Shown piece after piece: positions 12,379 to 23,089 of a stretch of DNA of 64,000 nucleotides. The translations under genes and the position numbers were made by a program. Every line of letters begins with the position of its first letter. Position 1 is the stretch's first letter. The stretch is from Schizophyllum amplum (lineage: Eukaryota; Basidiomycota; Agaricomycetes; Agaricales; Schizophyllaceae), in contig VDMD01000047.1 in assembly GCA_007026445.1 (NCBI GenBank), forward strand, positions 154,765-218,764, written 5' to 3'. The notes beneath the pieces were generated by a model, which made no database searches, had not been told where the DNA came from, and saw only the letters and a program-made list of their open reading frames with translations.

Positions 12379-12386
12379 CTTATAAG
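12379..12386 (-). promoter_or_regulatory. TATA-like box of secreted protein A
   Basis: CTTATAAG, followed on the gene strand by GGGC, lies about 80 bases upstream of the start. The same CTTATAAGGGC stands about 100 bases upstream of the paralogue, supporting a real core promoter. Confidence 0.6.
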
Positions 12387-12908
12387 CGCCCGCTTTTCGC
12401 TCTAAGTCGTGCGTGCCACGCGCTCAGTGAGAGTCCCTGCCGATCCATACGGAGTCCTCTCTGGACTGAATGCACGGGCGGCAGCATCATACGCGTTGGT
12501 CGATCATCGATCAACTCCCGGTAGGTAAAAGTCGCTGCGTCCCTGAACCCGGCGGTTTGACTCTGGGCCTCTTGGGTCTCGTTTAGGGCGATTGTTCGCA
12601 GTGCCTGCTTTTGTGAAGGTGAAAGTGCAGGCGAGGGCGCACTCTACAGCACCGCGGTCTCCAGCGCCCTCCCCGAGAGCTCGGAGACCGTCGTGTGCCC
12701 GGGGTTTTAGGGTAGCGCCCTGCTGGACCTGCAATAGTGTGCACATACAAGAGTCGAAATTGAGTACAAACTCGAGCGCTCATGAACATCCTAGAGATAC
12801 ACGCACATCGGGGAGTTGAGATACAATGACTTTGCCTGCGGGACGAATGAATGCCTACAGGAGGTCTAGCACGGCGCGGTGCCTCACAACTCCGTGCCAC
12901 AAACCGCT
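12387..12908. other. intergenic stretch
   Basis: This holds the upstream region of secreted protein A and the 3' flank of the PAAF1-like gene. I see no gene or repeat in it. Confidence 0.5.
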
Positions 12909-14674
12909 TCACACCATATACCGTCTCACCACCCCATCGTCCCCGCCCGCCCACAATTCGCCCGCTCGCCAGCTCAGGCAACGCACGGCATCGCAGTCGG
13001 CGCCGATCAGCTCGCGCTCGACGGTTGGGTCTTCGCTGCGCGAGCCCGCAGCTATATTGAGAGACGCGATGAAAGGCAGCCCGTCCGCCGTCGCCACCGC
13101 CAGCCGTCCATCGTCCAAGAACACCAGCGACTCCACCGCCGCGCCCTCCCCCTCATTTCTGGCAAACTCGGCGAGTGGCACGTCTGGCCGCCGCCGGTCG
13201 TACAATGCGACCACCCCACGGGATGAGCCCATGGCGAAGACATGGCCGTGTGCGGCGATGGCGCTGCCGGCGCCGAAGGCGTTGGGACGCGGGGTGGTGA
13301 AGCCAGCGCTTGAAGAAGAGTTTGATGGATCCCCTGTTGCTTCAGCGGCACGCAGGTCGATGAGTTGCGCGCGGCCGTCTGCGAGTGCTACAAGCGCCTC
13401 TGTATTATTGCTCGCGCTTGCGAGCGCGGCCACGCCGGTGGCGGCAATATGCATGCCGGCCTGCTCGCCTGCCTCCACGTCCCACACCCGCACCGTGCCA
13501 TCCATGCTGGCGGAGAGCGCGCCTGTGGGGCCAAGCGGGCGCGCACCCGTGACGGCGCGGGCGTGTCCGGTGAGCGTGCGGGTGGGCGTGAGGGGAGTGG
13601 GTCGAGATGTTGATGATCCTGCGGGTTGAGAAGTCGAAGATCTCAGCGCAGCTCCTGTAGGGTGGACATGCAGCGTAAAGTCCCCGCCGGAAGAGAGGAT
13701 GGCGCGAGAGGAGGCGAAGTAGGAGATGACGGCGACGGTGCTTTTGTGCGCGCGGGATACCTGCTTCGGCGGGGTGTTGTAGGAAGGGGAGTCATAGGGC
13801 CGGAAGGGTGGAGAGGTGGGTGGTTGGGTGAGGCTGGGAGGTAGTTTAGCAGGAATGGGCGCGTTGGCTTGCGCGTACGCACCCCTCAGCAGATACGGGG
13901 TAGAGGTGAATGGATCCGTCGAGGAAGCCGGTGGCAAAGGTGCTGCCGTCGGGGGCGGCGGCAAGTGCAGTGATGCGGTGTGGCTGGGCGTATGTCAGTC
14001 TTCACTCGCTTCGCAGTCCCAGTGCTTTGCAGCCACACTGGTGTGTCTTAGCGCGCACCTTTTGCGGATTCGCGCGCTCTGGGTCCGCGTACTCCTGGCG
14101 CGGAAGCGCAAGTGATGTGGGTGGGATGTTCAGACTGGGGCATGTAGCCGAGTAGATCTGTCCATGCAGTATTAGCCATCTGTTTGCGCGGTATCACTCG
14201 ATGACTACGACGAGGAATGTAGATTGGAAGTAGGGTGGGGTACGCTGGATGTGGTGGGAGGTAAAAAGATAGCCGGAAGTGCACTTGTTGGGCACAGTGA
14301 TTCAGACACGGGATACCGATACGCACCCCTCGAGCATCCTTCTCCAACTTCACATCTCCCTCGACAGTGTTGAATCGCACGAGACTTCGGTCATGCGCGT
14401 CGAGCGTGACATCGATCTTTGCGTGTATGGATTTCTTCTGTATTTGCGGGGTGGACTGAGGTGTTCAGTGATCGGACGCGTTTGCTTTCCTTCAGTAAGT
14501 ACTCACAGACGCCCCATTTGTCTGACCGTTCGTCTGTTCGGCGGCATAGCGACGCGTGTAGCAGGATACCCAGATCTTCTCATTCGGGATCATCCCATCA
14601 TCTACCTCGCGAACGACGTCGGGGAAGGAGGGCTGCGCGGTGACAATGGGGAGGTAGGTGCGAAGGGAGGTCAT
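12909..14674 (-). CDS. WD40 protein, PAAF1/Rpn14-like proteasome assembly factor
   Basis: Exons 14674-14507, 14437-14285, 14157-14059, 13983-13879 and 13760-12909 give 458 residues. WD-type blades include HRITALAAAPDGSTFATGFLDGSIHLY (split here: HRITALAAAPDG, then LDGSIHLYPV), AHKSTVAVISYFASSRAILSSGGDF and GHARAVTG...SASMDGTVRVWDVEAGEQ. The N-terminal part with VRFNTVEGDVKLEKDARGVRIGIP fits PAAF1/Rpn14. Those proteins bind the Rpt ATPases and control assembly of the proteasome regulatory particle in cytoplasm and nucleus. The donor at 13878 (GTACGC) is weaker than the rest and could be shifted by a few bases. The gene lies between the two secreted-protein paralogues. Confidence 0.8.
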
Positions 14675-15843
14675 CGTGTGTAACTGGAAAGGGGGGATGC
14701 CTTGCAATAGAGGGACCAGGGGAGCAAGTCTCCGGATACGGGGCAATGCTTGTTGAGTAGGTATAGGGTACAGCAGGCGCAGGAGAGCAACAGGAGAGCG
14801 CGGCACTCAGCACTGGGGAGAGAACGCGTCATCTCAGACGCGCCGTGATCGATGTGGCGCGTGCCTCGGGCCGAGTCCCGACTCGTCACCTGCTCTCAAC
14901 GACCATGTTCAACTTCGACTCAACTTGAGTACGCCGCTCGCTAACCCATGGCACTCAACCTCGCTGCTCTGACCAGCTCCCGAGTATTGCTCATGCCATT
15001 CCATTCTGTATCCCCGTGGCCCAGTTGGCGAAGTGTGCCCAGTCCCCGCTTGTGGCTCTTAACATCCCTGGCGGCTCTCGAAAGTCGTCATGACTCTGGA
15101 AAGCTACCACAAGGCGTATCTATCGACGACATCAATGGAAACTTGCAAGATCTGCATGCGTCGGAAGCTCTGGCGCAAGGTCCGGGGCTCTTGCTAGGTC
15201 CAGGGCGCCGTGCTATAACCTCGGATGGTTCACGTTTGACGATGCCACAACTTAGCTTGCAGGCTTGTTGCAGGCATGTATACGCAACGTCGTACGGCGG
15301 CGGGCTTAGCTCGGATGTGATGCGATCCTACTCAGCCCTTGCCACTGCCGAGGGCCGAGGACTCAGCGATGATCCTGTTAGGAACCTATACTTCCACGTT
15401 TGCGCAGTGCTGACTACCACTTGTCCGCTTGACTACTTGAAATAACACGACGCTGACTGGTCATCGTAGGAAGGCTTTGTGCTGACTGGCCGACCCGTCA
15501 GAGCGTCGAGTCGCGCCACGTATCGGTAAGTAAGTACTGTTTCAATGGACTCAGTCAGCGCGGAATACGCTCGGTGGCCAGTCAATAGGATTAATGACGG
15601 CACTATCCAGACGAGACAGAAGAGGCTTCCGACGCGAGGACTACCAGATTAAATAAACAACAGTCTCGGGACACAAGGATTACCGGACCCAGGAACGTTG
15701 CGGTCGACCTAAGTATCGCCCTGACAGCAGTGACGCCGCTGAGAGCTGCTATTGACCGAGCGTGCTCTGTCACCTACGAGGGGCGATTGACCGAGGTTCT
15801 GTTGACCGTACATTGCTAGTTCGCGCTGGTGCGACTGCGACAC
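14675..15843. other. gene-poor interval
   Basis: This lies between the PAAF1-like start and the promoter of secreted protein B. An open frame of 165 codons runs from 14948 to 15445, but it shows no motif, intron or similarity I recognise, so it is not called. Short repeats of TTGACCGAG occur near 15750-15800. Confidence 0.45.
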
Positions 15844-15887
15844 CAGCTGCTTCGAGGTACCGCTGATATCAGCTGCTTCGCGGTACC
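15844..15887 (+). promoter_or_regulatory. two 18-base direct repeats upstream of secreted protein B
   Basis: CAGCTGCTTCGAGGTACC at 15844-15861 recurs with one change at 15870-15887. Weaker copies follow near 15904-15940. They lie about 225-270 bases upstream of the start and 120 bases before the TATA-like box, a plausible place for activator sites. The bound factor is unknown. Confidence 0.45.
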
Positions 15888-16005
15888 ACCTGCCCTCGAG
15901 ATAGCAGCTACTTCAATGCCAACTGCTTTGGCATGACGCTACCGCGCGCTCATACAGTAATCCCTGTGCGGTTGAATAGCGGCTCTACGTGCTGCACGGT
16001 ACGTG

Positions 16006-16013
16006 CTTATAAG
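16006..16013 (+). promoter_or_regulatory. TATA-like box of secreted protein B
   Basis: CTTATAAG followed by GGGC, about 100 bases before the start, identical to the box of the paralogue A. Confidence 0.6.
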
Positions 16014-16110
16014 GGCGCTGGGGAGCAGTCAAAGGCGCCAAGTCAACAGAGAATTCACCGAGGACATATAGTCCGACGTCTCTAGCCTCCCTTCGGAACC
16101 TCATACCAAC

Positions 16111-16578
16111 ATGCGCTTCCTCGCCCTCCTTGCCCTCGCTGGTCTCGCTATCGCTGTGAGTAATTGGCCATCTCTCTGTCGACTTCTACATCGACTCCCT
16201 CTCAAACTTACCATCTTTATCATACTCTCAGATACCCACTCCGTCCGCCGACCCTACGCCCTACCTCAGCCCTCCCTCCAACCCACACCCATCACATTCC
16301 GCTCCCTGCACGCCTACGCCTGTCGGCACCTTCACTGCGCCGCGCATCTACAACACATTCGTGTCCGAGTCGCCATACTTGGTGGAAAGGACGACGCTGG
16401 TGACGTGGACGCAGGTGTGAGTGATTGCTAGACTGCTTTTTTCAAGTATTATGCGGGGGCGAGGGAAGGGTTTTGTGGTAGAGGTGGCGGGCGGCGTGGT
16501 TGAACGGAGTCTGCAAAGATGATAGAGTAAGACGAGTGCTGATCGCTGTGCAGGAGCTTGTGTACGGCGGCGGAGTGA
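16111..16578 (+). CDS. tiny secreted protein B (84 residues)
   Basis: Exons 16111-16155, 16232-16416 and 16554-16578. Exon 1 is again exactly a signal peptide (MRFLALLALAGLAIA), spliced phase 0. The mature protein begins with a Pro/Ser-rich stretch absent from A, then PCTPTPVGTFTA, SPYLVERTTLVTWTQ and a tail VSLCTAAE. The shared core, two cysteines and identical intron phases (0 and 2) show it is a duplicate of A in opposite orientation. The function is unknown; short cysteine-paired secreted proteins of fungi are often surface-active or effector-like, but nothing here proves that. Confidence 0.65.
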
Positions 16579-16843
16579 AGCGGGCCGTGTGGGGTGACAG
16601 GAAGCGGTCTGCGTCGCACACGGAGGCCGCCCATGCACCAGCTTCATTGTCTTCGGGCAACTTGGATGATCTGTACTTACATTCCGGTCAACGCGTCGAA
16701 CTTCGGTTGAACGAGTATCTTAGTAAAAACGTTTCGGACCATGCGCTGGAATCCCGAAAGATCAGGGCGCGGGCGGCCATATGGAAAATGAGAAGAAAGA
16801 TATGCAGTATCGAGCTGCAAAAAAAGTCTGGTACTGGGATGAA

Positions 16844-16950
16844 TGACGAGAGTGGGATTCGAACCCACGCCCCGGAGGACTAGATGATGTCATTAGTGAG
16901 AAGCACTAATAACCTGATTCTAGCGCCTTAGACCGCTCGGCCATCTCGCC
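16844..16950 (-). tRNA. tRNA-Leu (anticodon CAG) with intron
   Basis: Read on the minus strand, the acceptor arms GGCGAGA and TCTCGTC pair with one G-U, followed by discriminator A. The D arm carries the A box TGGCCGAGCGG, and the T arm is GTGGG-TTCGAAT-CCCAC. The anticodon stem CTAGA/TCTAG holds the loop ATCAGGA once a 27-base intron (16912-16886) after position 37 is removed. The variable arm is long, as expected for a class II Leu tRNA. CCA is not encoded. It reads CUG codons. Confidence 0.93.
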
Positions 16951-17355
16951 ATAACACAATTCTGAGCTGAAGGTATTAAGAGTTATCACACATGAGAGGA
17001 CGAGAAGGAGGCTAGCGGGGATACAGACGATAGTATAGCAGCCATGGTGCTGGACAGTGAAGTGAGTCACCCTCGAGTCAATAGTTGGTCGTATGCAGTT
17101 GGTTCGGAACGGGATACATAGCAAGTTGAAGGATCGGTAATGCTAAGGCGCCGCCCAAGTGTACGTGATCTGTACATATGAACAGATATATAGCACACAG
17201 TCTACGTATACGTACATCTCAGCTGCTTGCTTCGTACTCATACAATCAGTCGGTCATTATCTTCGTCACTTTCTCTTCCATTATCTCGCGCTCCGTCCAC
17301 GTACGTCGAGTCATCTCCTTCCCTTTCGTTGCCCTCACTCATCTCTCAGCGCCGC
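16951..17355. other. intergenic stretch
   Basis: This is the 5' flank of the tRNA gene and the 3' flank of the aldehyde dehydrogenase. I see nothing else in it. Confidence 0.5.
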
Positions 17356-20300
17356 TCACTTGCCCGACAGCACCTTCATATGCACGCTCTTCGGGCGCGT
17401 GACCTGATCGTAGCCTAGGAAGGAGGTGATATGTGAGCGATAGCACGGGCAAAGTGAGCGAGAAAGCAGACAACTCACCCAACTTACTCAAACTAACACC
17501 CCGCCCCGAGTCCTTCACGCCCACCCAGGCGAGCGCGGGGTCGAGGAAGTCGGCACTGGAAAAAGGGCGGATTAGCTTCCGTGTTCAACCCTCCTCGAGC
17601 GCCCGCCTGCAATAGGCCACCAGAGTGACCTCCTGCAGCGGCACCCTGTCGATGCTAAACTAAACTCACCGGTTCATAAACACCGTCCCCGCCTCCACCA
17701 TCGGCTCCAGCGCCGCGAACGCGTCCGCATCGTTCGTCCATATAGAGGCCGTGAGGCCATACCTGCTGTCGTTCATGGCCTTGATCGCCTCCGCATCGTC
17801 AGCGACCTCGAGAATGGGCACGACGGGGCCGAAGGTTTCTTCCTGTGGTTGAAGACATTTGTTCATTGCTTGTCCTGGTCATGGAGCACCGATGTCATGG
17901 AGCGCCGTCGTCATGCGATTGCGAAGAGCACTACGACGGCGTCCGTCGAGTAAAAAACCACGTGAACAACCCTCACCTTGACCACCTCCATCTCCGCGGT
18001 GCACCCCACCAGCACCTGTGGCGCCACGTACGCGGAGTTCGGATCGTCCGCCGCGGGAAAGAGGGAGGCGGGGATGAGGGCGGTGGCGCCGGAGGCAACT
18101 GGTAGGAAGGTGAACGTTAGCATTTTTGGATTCAGTAGATCGGATGTGAGGGCGGGTTTTTTGAAAAGAGGTCGGTGAACAGAGAGGGGAAAAGCAAAGA
18201 TGAATGGGGGTGTCAGACTCACCTGCCTCCGCAACCTGCGCTTCAATACGCTTCTTGGCCGCGTTGCTGATGACGGGGCCGAGGTTGACTGCGTGAATAT
18301 GGTCAGTACGCAGTAGCAGCAGAGAATAAGCAGTAGTAACGAAGAATAAGCAGTAGCAACGGAGAATAAGCAGTAGCAACGGAGAATCAGCAGCAGAAGC
18401 CGAGACGCCTGATGCTTGTCCAGTCGTCAGACTCACCTCCTTCCGCCATCGGGTCCCCCAGCTTATACTCCTTCTTTACAAAGTCGGCAAACTTGGCGAC
18501 AAAGGCGGGATAGAGGGAGGTGTGAACGTAGATGCGCTGGTAGGGGGTCAGTTTCTCTTCCGTTCTCGTTGTAGGTAGAAAGACGAAAGGTTGAGGCTTT
18601 TTGTGTGAAGGGGAAGGACGTGGAAATCGATGAAGGACGGGGCAAGGGTGAGCGGTCAGGGACAAATAACTTGGGAAGGGACAAGTATATTGGGAAGGAA
18701 CAAATAACTTGGGAAGGAACAAGAACTGGAGAAACACACCTCCACCCCACAGCAGCTCTGGCCCGAGTTGTACATCGCGCCGTCGACAAGCTCCGGGACC
18801 ACATAGTCGAGGTCAGCGTCAGCTCGCACGTACGCCGGGTCCTTCCCCCCGAGCTCGAGCGCGGTGTGTTTGATGCCGATCTAGGGAGGATGGTGAGCAT
18901 TCTTTGGCTTTCCTTCCTTGAGATAGGAAAAAAGTCGAATGAGCGCATTGCCCTCTCCGCAAGAGCATCATCGTCGCTGCAAGAGCAGAATCACCGATGC
19001 GCCAGGCGACAGAACCACCGATGCGCCAGGCGACAGAAGCACCGCAGGGTAGACAGCCCGTCGAGGCCTCCGAAAACTTGCTTCGGAGGATTGCGGACCG
19101 AAGAAAACCGTCACTCACCTCCCCCACATCATCCCCGTAACCCGCAGCCACCCGCGCGACGTCGCGCCCGCCTGCGACCGAGCCGGTGAAGGAGACGAAG
19201 CTGGGAGAGCGGGTCAGCTGAAGTTCTTTGCCCGATCAGGTCGGGTCGTTAGTGAGGTCTGATCGTTAGTGAGGTCTGATCGTTAGTGAGGTCTGATCGT
19301 TAGTGAGGTCTGTTCGTTAGTGAGGTCTGATCGTTAGTGATTATATGTACAGAATGGTGGTTGAGTTTTGAGCAGAAGGGAGGGTTGGCGATGGCTAAGG
19401 GGAGCGGGTAGTAACAGAGGGTAGCGAGCAGTGACAAAACAGCGTTGGAGGAGGACAACACGAGACGACGAAACGAAACGGGACAACACGAGACGAAATG
19501 GGACGGCGGGTGATATTAGCTGTTACTCACCCTACCGCCGGATGGCGCATCGCCTGCTTCACGAGGTTGGGTGTGAGGTGGAGGACCGTGAAGACGTCGG
19601 ACTGGGAGACATGATCAGGTCGGTGGATGTCCTTTATTAATGACGGTACACGGCGTGTAGGACGTGGTGCACGGCCTGTACACCCCGGTGCACGGTTCGT
19701 ACACCATGGTGCACGGTATGCGGACCGTGGTGCACGGTATGCGGACCACCTTCCTCCGCACTCAAACTTCCTCCGCACTCAAAGTTCCTCCACACTCAAA
19801 GTTCCTCCGCACTCAAACTTCCTCCGCACTCAAAGTTCAACCAAAAAGACAAGACTCACCAGATCCGGATTCGCCTGCGCCCAAAACGCTGCCAATCTCT
19901 CACGACGAGCGGCGTCTGCGGGGACGGCTTGAGAATGACGGCGTTGCCGGCGAGGAGGGCGGGCACGAGCGCGTTGACGGTCGTGAGGTAGGGGTAGCTG
20001 CCAGGTGTGAGTTAGTGGTGGTTGGGTTAAGGATGGAGACGTAGGTAGGAGGTAATGTGTACAGAAGCGGAGTGCCATGAGATAGAGAGAAATTGGACTG
20101 CGGCCTAGGTCTAGTGGGGTGGAGGTGACTAGATTAGACTAGATTGGAAGGTGGAATGGAGAGGACGGCGGCGAGGCAGACGGGTGAAGGGAAGCAAGCG
20201 GCGAAGGGATGACTCGTACTCACTTCCATGGCGCGATAAGCAGCACAACACCGAGAGGGACCTTTTTTATCCTCCTCTTCAACGTGAAGCCGTTACCTTG

Positions 20301-20648
20301 CGCCTCGTCGATGGGCATGTCGGCGAGGCATTCGGCCGCGACGCTCGCGAGATAGCGCGCCCTGCCCAAGAACCCATTGAACTCGCCCGCATTCTGCTTA
20401 AGCGGCCTGCCCATCTGGGCAGTCAGCTCGCGCGCGAGCTCGTCTTTGTCGGCAGCCTCAAACACAGCGAGGAAGCGGTCCATGGCGGCCTGGCGCTGCG
20501 CGAGGGGCACGGCGGCCCATCGGGAGGCGGCGGAGGCGGCGGAGTCGAGGGTGGTGGTGACGGCGGCGGGGGAGGGATAGTCACGCGTGTAGACGGGCTG
20601 CTGGGTGGCGGGGCTGATCGTGGTCTGGGTGGTCTCGCTAAAGGCCAT
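17356..20648 (-). CDS. aldehyde dehydrogenase, one frameshift
   Basis: Eleven exons (20648-20224, 19997-19860, 19601-19531, 19200-19119, 18880-18740, 18536-18437, 18288-18223, 18098-17977, 17842-17670, 17555-17479, 17414-17356) encode about 484 residues of the ALDH superfamily. Landmarks: PWNYPYLTTVNALVPALLAG and NAVILKPSP (cofactor fold), FTGSVAGG, catalytic Glu in LELGGKDP, catalytic Cys in NSGQSCCG, and EETFGPVVPI. The tail SGRGVSLSKLG and RPKSVHMK closes the protein. It oxidises an aldehyde to an acid with NAD(P); the substrate is unknown. Exon 2 is one base short: the frame breaks near 19900, between TPLV and ERLAAF, probably a lost G in GTGGAG. All other phases agree. Introns are long because most contain minisatellites. 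Confidence 0.88.
18311..18390. repeat. 20-base minisatellite, 4 copies, in an ALDH intron
   Basis: Four head-to-tail units close to CAGTAGCAACGGAGAATAAG fill the intron between the exons ending at 18437 and starting at 18288. Confidence 0.9.
18661..18717. repeat. 19-base minisatellite, 3 copies, in an ALDH intron
   Basis: Units like GACAAATAACTTGGGAAGG repeat three times between the exons ending at 18740 and starting at 18536. The unit is unrelated to that of the neighbouring intron. Confidence 0.85.
19247..19340. repeat. 17-base minisatellite, about 5.5 copies, in an ALDH intron
   Basis: The unit CGTTAGTGAGGTCTGAT repeats with a single substitution in copy 4, inside the intron between exons 3 and 4. 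Confidence 0.92.
19666..19835. repeat. two adjacent minisatellites (21 bases x4, 17 bases x5) in an ALDH intron
   Basis: At 19666-19749 four 21-base units begin GGTGCACGG. At 19751-19835 five 17-base units read close to TTCCTCCGCACTCAAAG. Both lie in the intron between exons 2 and 3. Confidence 0.9.
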
Positions 20649-20715
20649 GGTGGTGGATCGATGCAGAGTGACGATAGGCGCGTGTGCTGTCCGCGGAGTC
20701 CGAGGAAGGAGCCGG

Positions 20716-21163
20716 ATTCGGAATAGGGGCTCTTGAACACCTCCGAGCTGGTGCGCAGTGAGTTCTGATTGGGCTGCGATACATACGACCTATTGCATAG
20801 TACAGCTGCTACGGCCCAAATGGCTTGTTGTTTCCGGATTACGGTGTGTATATACATCCAAGATACGGACTGGAACAGTGCGTGCTGCTTTTGCGGCTGA
20901 ATGATGCGTCTGAATCTTTCACCTCAGGCTGCTCGCCTGTGCCATCGCCGCAAGTTTTTTCGCGCCACTTGGCGCGGCCCCCGTCCCTCTCCGTCTCCGT
21001 ACTCACCCCACTGATATGTTGTATGTCGGTCGAGATGAGTTGCAAAGGGCGCGTGTAGCGCATAAGCGGCATCTCGCAGGTGGTGGCGGCAAACATGGTG
21101 ATGGGGGCTGGTCCCGCGGAGCCCTCGGACAGTCGCGTGATGTGTGAATTCGGAATAGGGGCT
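20716..21163. promoter_or_regulatory. ALDH/DUF202 divergent promoter with a duplicated 16-base motif
   Basis: The 531 bases between the two start codons contain ATTCGGAATAGGGGCT twice, at 20716-20731 and 21148-21163, one copy near each gene start. The motif includes AGGGG, the core of fungal stress-response elements. Both copies have the same orientation, so they stand in opposite orientation relative to the two genes. Shared regulation is inferred only. Confidence 0.5.
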
Positions 21164-21179
21164 TGCGTATAGACGCGCG

Positions 21180-23089
21180 ATGACGATCGAGCGCACAACC
21201 AACGCGATGCCGACCTTTGCACAGACGCTGCTGCAGCGCAATGTACCTGCCCTCCACATCCCGGTGACCGACACCCCGCCTGGCACACCGGCGACGTCAA
21301 ACACGCGCGCCCACAATGATGACGCGCCGGTGACGCCGGTGTCCGTCGCGCCCACACCCTCCGGCGCGCAACCGCACGACCGCCGGGCCCTCGAGCGCAC
21401 GCTCTCCACCATCCGCCCAGTCCAGCCGCGGTTTGTTGATGGCGCGCCTACGAAGCCAGAGCGGCGCGAGTACGATGACGTCCGTCTTTCATCTTCCCCA
21501 TTGTCCGTCCCCCACTCACCCGCCCTCTAGTCGCCCTCCGCCTCCCCCACTGCAACCGCCACCGCAGCCCCGGGACGAATACGGCGCGCATATGCTACCA
21601 CCTGCGACTTTCTCTCCGCCACCCTCAGCCCTTACGACCCCTCCCTCGTGCTCGAAAACTCTGGCTCCGTCGCCCGCGACCACCTCGCCAACGAGCGCAC
21701 CTTTCTCGCATATACCCGCACCAGCCTCGTCATTGCCTCCACCGGCGTTGCACTAGTCCAGCTGTTTACGATATCGGCGAATACGAATGCGGCTAATGGT
21801 ACGTGCGCGCCGTCCTCGCCTGCCCCTTCCATACGCTGCCTACAAGTTCCCGACGTCCAATACCCGTCCGGAACTCACCACTGCATGCCCTTCGGGCAGT
21901 CACTACGAATGCGCATCGGACAACGCGCTTTTGTCGGCACTCGTTTCTTCTTCGCGCTTCTCTCGGAAGCGCGCGCCAGTCGGCCACCGAGCGATTCGCG
22001 ATCACTGCCCCATCCACCTTCCTCCTCCTTTCTGCCTCCTACCCTTTTCCCTCACTCCCCTCCACCCTCACACCCTACCCTCTCCCCCCTTCCTCGCCAC
22101 ATCCTACGAGGCACCCATAGCTCACTTAATCTAACCCCCGGCCCCCTCTACACCAACACCCATACCTGACTCGCACTAACAGCCTCGCCAGACTCCTCCT
22201 CATCCACCTCCTCCTCCTTCACCCCCACCTCGCCCCGCCTCGCACAGTACGCGCGCCCACTGGGCGCCGCCACGATCGCGTTTGGGATATTTGTGTTGGG
22301 CGTTGGTGAGTGCTCGACGATCTATTTTCCTTGCGCTTGACCGTTCTCCTTGCGCTTGACCATTTTCTTTGCGCTTGATTTGCCGCCTCTTTTTCCCGCC
22401 GGTCGCTTTCGCCTGCCCTTTCACCCCGCCAGGAAGCCGTCCCTCCCCTCTTACCTTCTCTCCTCCTTCTCCCCTTCCCCCTTCCGCCCATCATCCCTCC
22501 CTCTCCCCTTCCCCTTCCGCCCATCATCCCTCCCTCTCCCCTCTTGCCCTTCTCCCCCCTGCCCTTCTCCTCGCCCTCCCCCTTGTGCCCCTTCCCCTTC
22601 CCCTTCTCCCCCCTGCCCTTCTCCCCCCTGCCCTTCTCCTCGTCCTCCCCCTTGTGCCCCTTCCCCTTCCCCTTCCCTTCTGCCCCTTCCCCCTCACCTC
22701 CCCCATAACCCCCTCCCCCTTCCGCCCATCATCCCTCCTTCCTTCTCCCCTCTTCCCCTCTTCCCCTGCACCCCTCCTCCCCTTCCCCGCCCCCCCCCAA
22801 TACCATTCTTTTAAACCCCCTTATCCTCCCCCTTCCCCTTCCCCCTTCCTGTTTTTCTCCCCATCACCCCCCCTTCCCCTTTCTTTATACTAACCCCCCC
22901 CCCCGCCCTTATCCTCGCAAAAACCCCTCATCACGCTTACCTCCTCCCCCTTTAGGCCTCACCCGCCACCTCACCATCCAACGCGCGCTCCTCAGGGGCC
23001 AGTTCCCCGCCGCCCGGCTCTTGGTGGCCGGGATTGCGCTCGGGCTGGCGGTGTTGGTGGTAGTCGTGTTTGGGGTAGTTGTTAGTTGA
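21180..23089 (+). CDS. DUF202 membrane protein
   Basis: Exons 21180-21479, 21531-21798, 22183-22305 and 22956-23089 give 274 residues; the second ATG at 21207 is an alternative start. The first 120 residues are hydrophilic and Pro/Ser/Thr-rich. The DUF202 core follows: RDHLANERTFLAYTRTSLV and a hydrophobic helix (exon 2), a helix in exon 3 (AATIAFGIFVLGVG) and one in exon 4 (LLVAGIALGLAVLVVVVFG), three membrane spans in all. Related domains occur in vacuolar transporter chaperone Vtc1 and bacterial YidH; function here is unknown. Intron 3 is 650 bases of almost pure pyrimidine. Confidence 0.85.
22306..22955 (+). repeat. 650-base polypyrimidine intron of the DUF202 gene
   Basis: From about 22390 to 22950 the coding strand is almost only C and T, made of irregular CCCTTCCCC and CTTCTCCCCCCTGCC units. 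It starts with GTGAGT and ends TTTAG, so it is an intron despite its length. Such tracts can form triplex DNA; this is inference. Confidence 0.85.

Noticed and set aside
14948..15445. Open frame of 165 codons on the plus strand
   Set aside because: No motif, signal, intron or recognisable similarity; length is within chance for this GC content.
18605..19189. Long plus-strand frame opposite the aldehyde dehydrogenase
   Set aside because: Antisense shadow of exons and minisatellites; no independent coding evidence.
17356..20648. Aldehyde dehydrogenase as a true pseudogene
   Set aside because: Only one base is missing among eleven otherwise perfect exons; both catalytic residues and all splice sites are intact, so sequence error is simpler.
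22200..22900. Long proline-rich frames in the polypyrimidine stretch
   Set aside because: They follow from the base composition of an intron with clear GT and AG ends.
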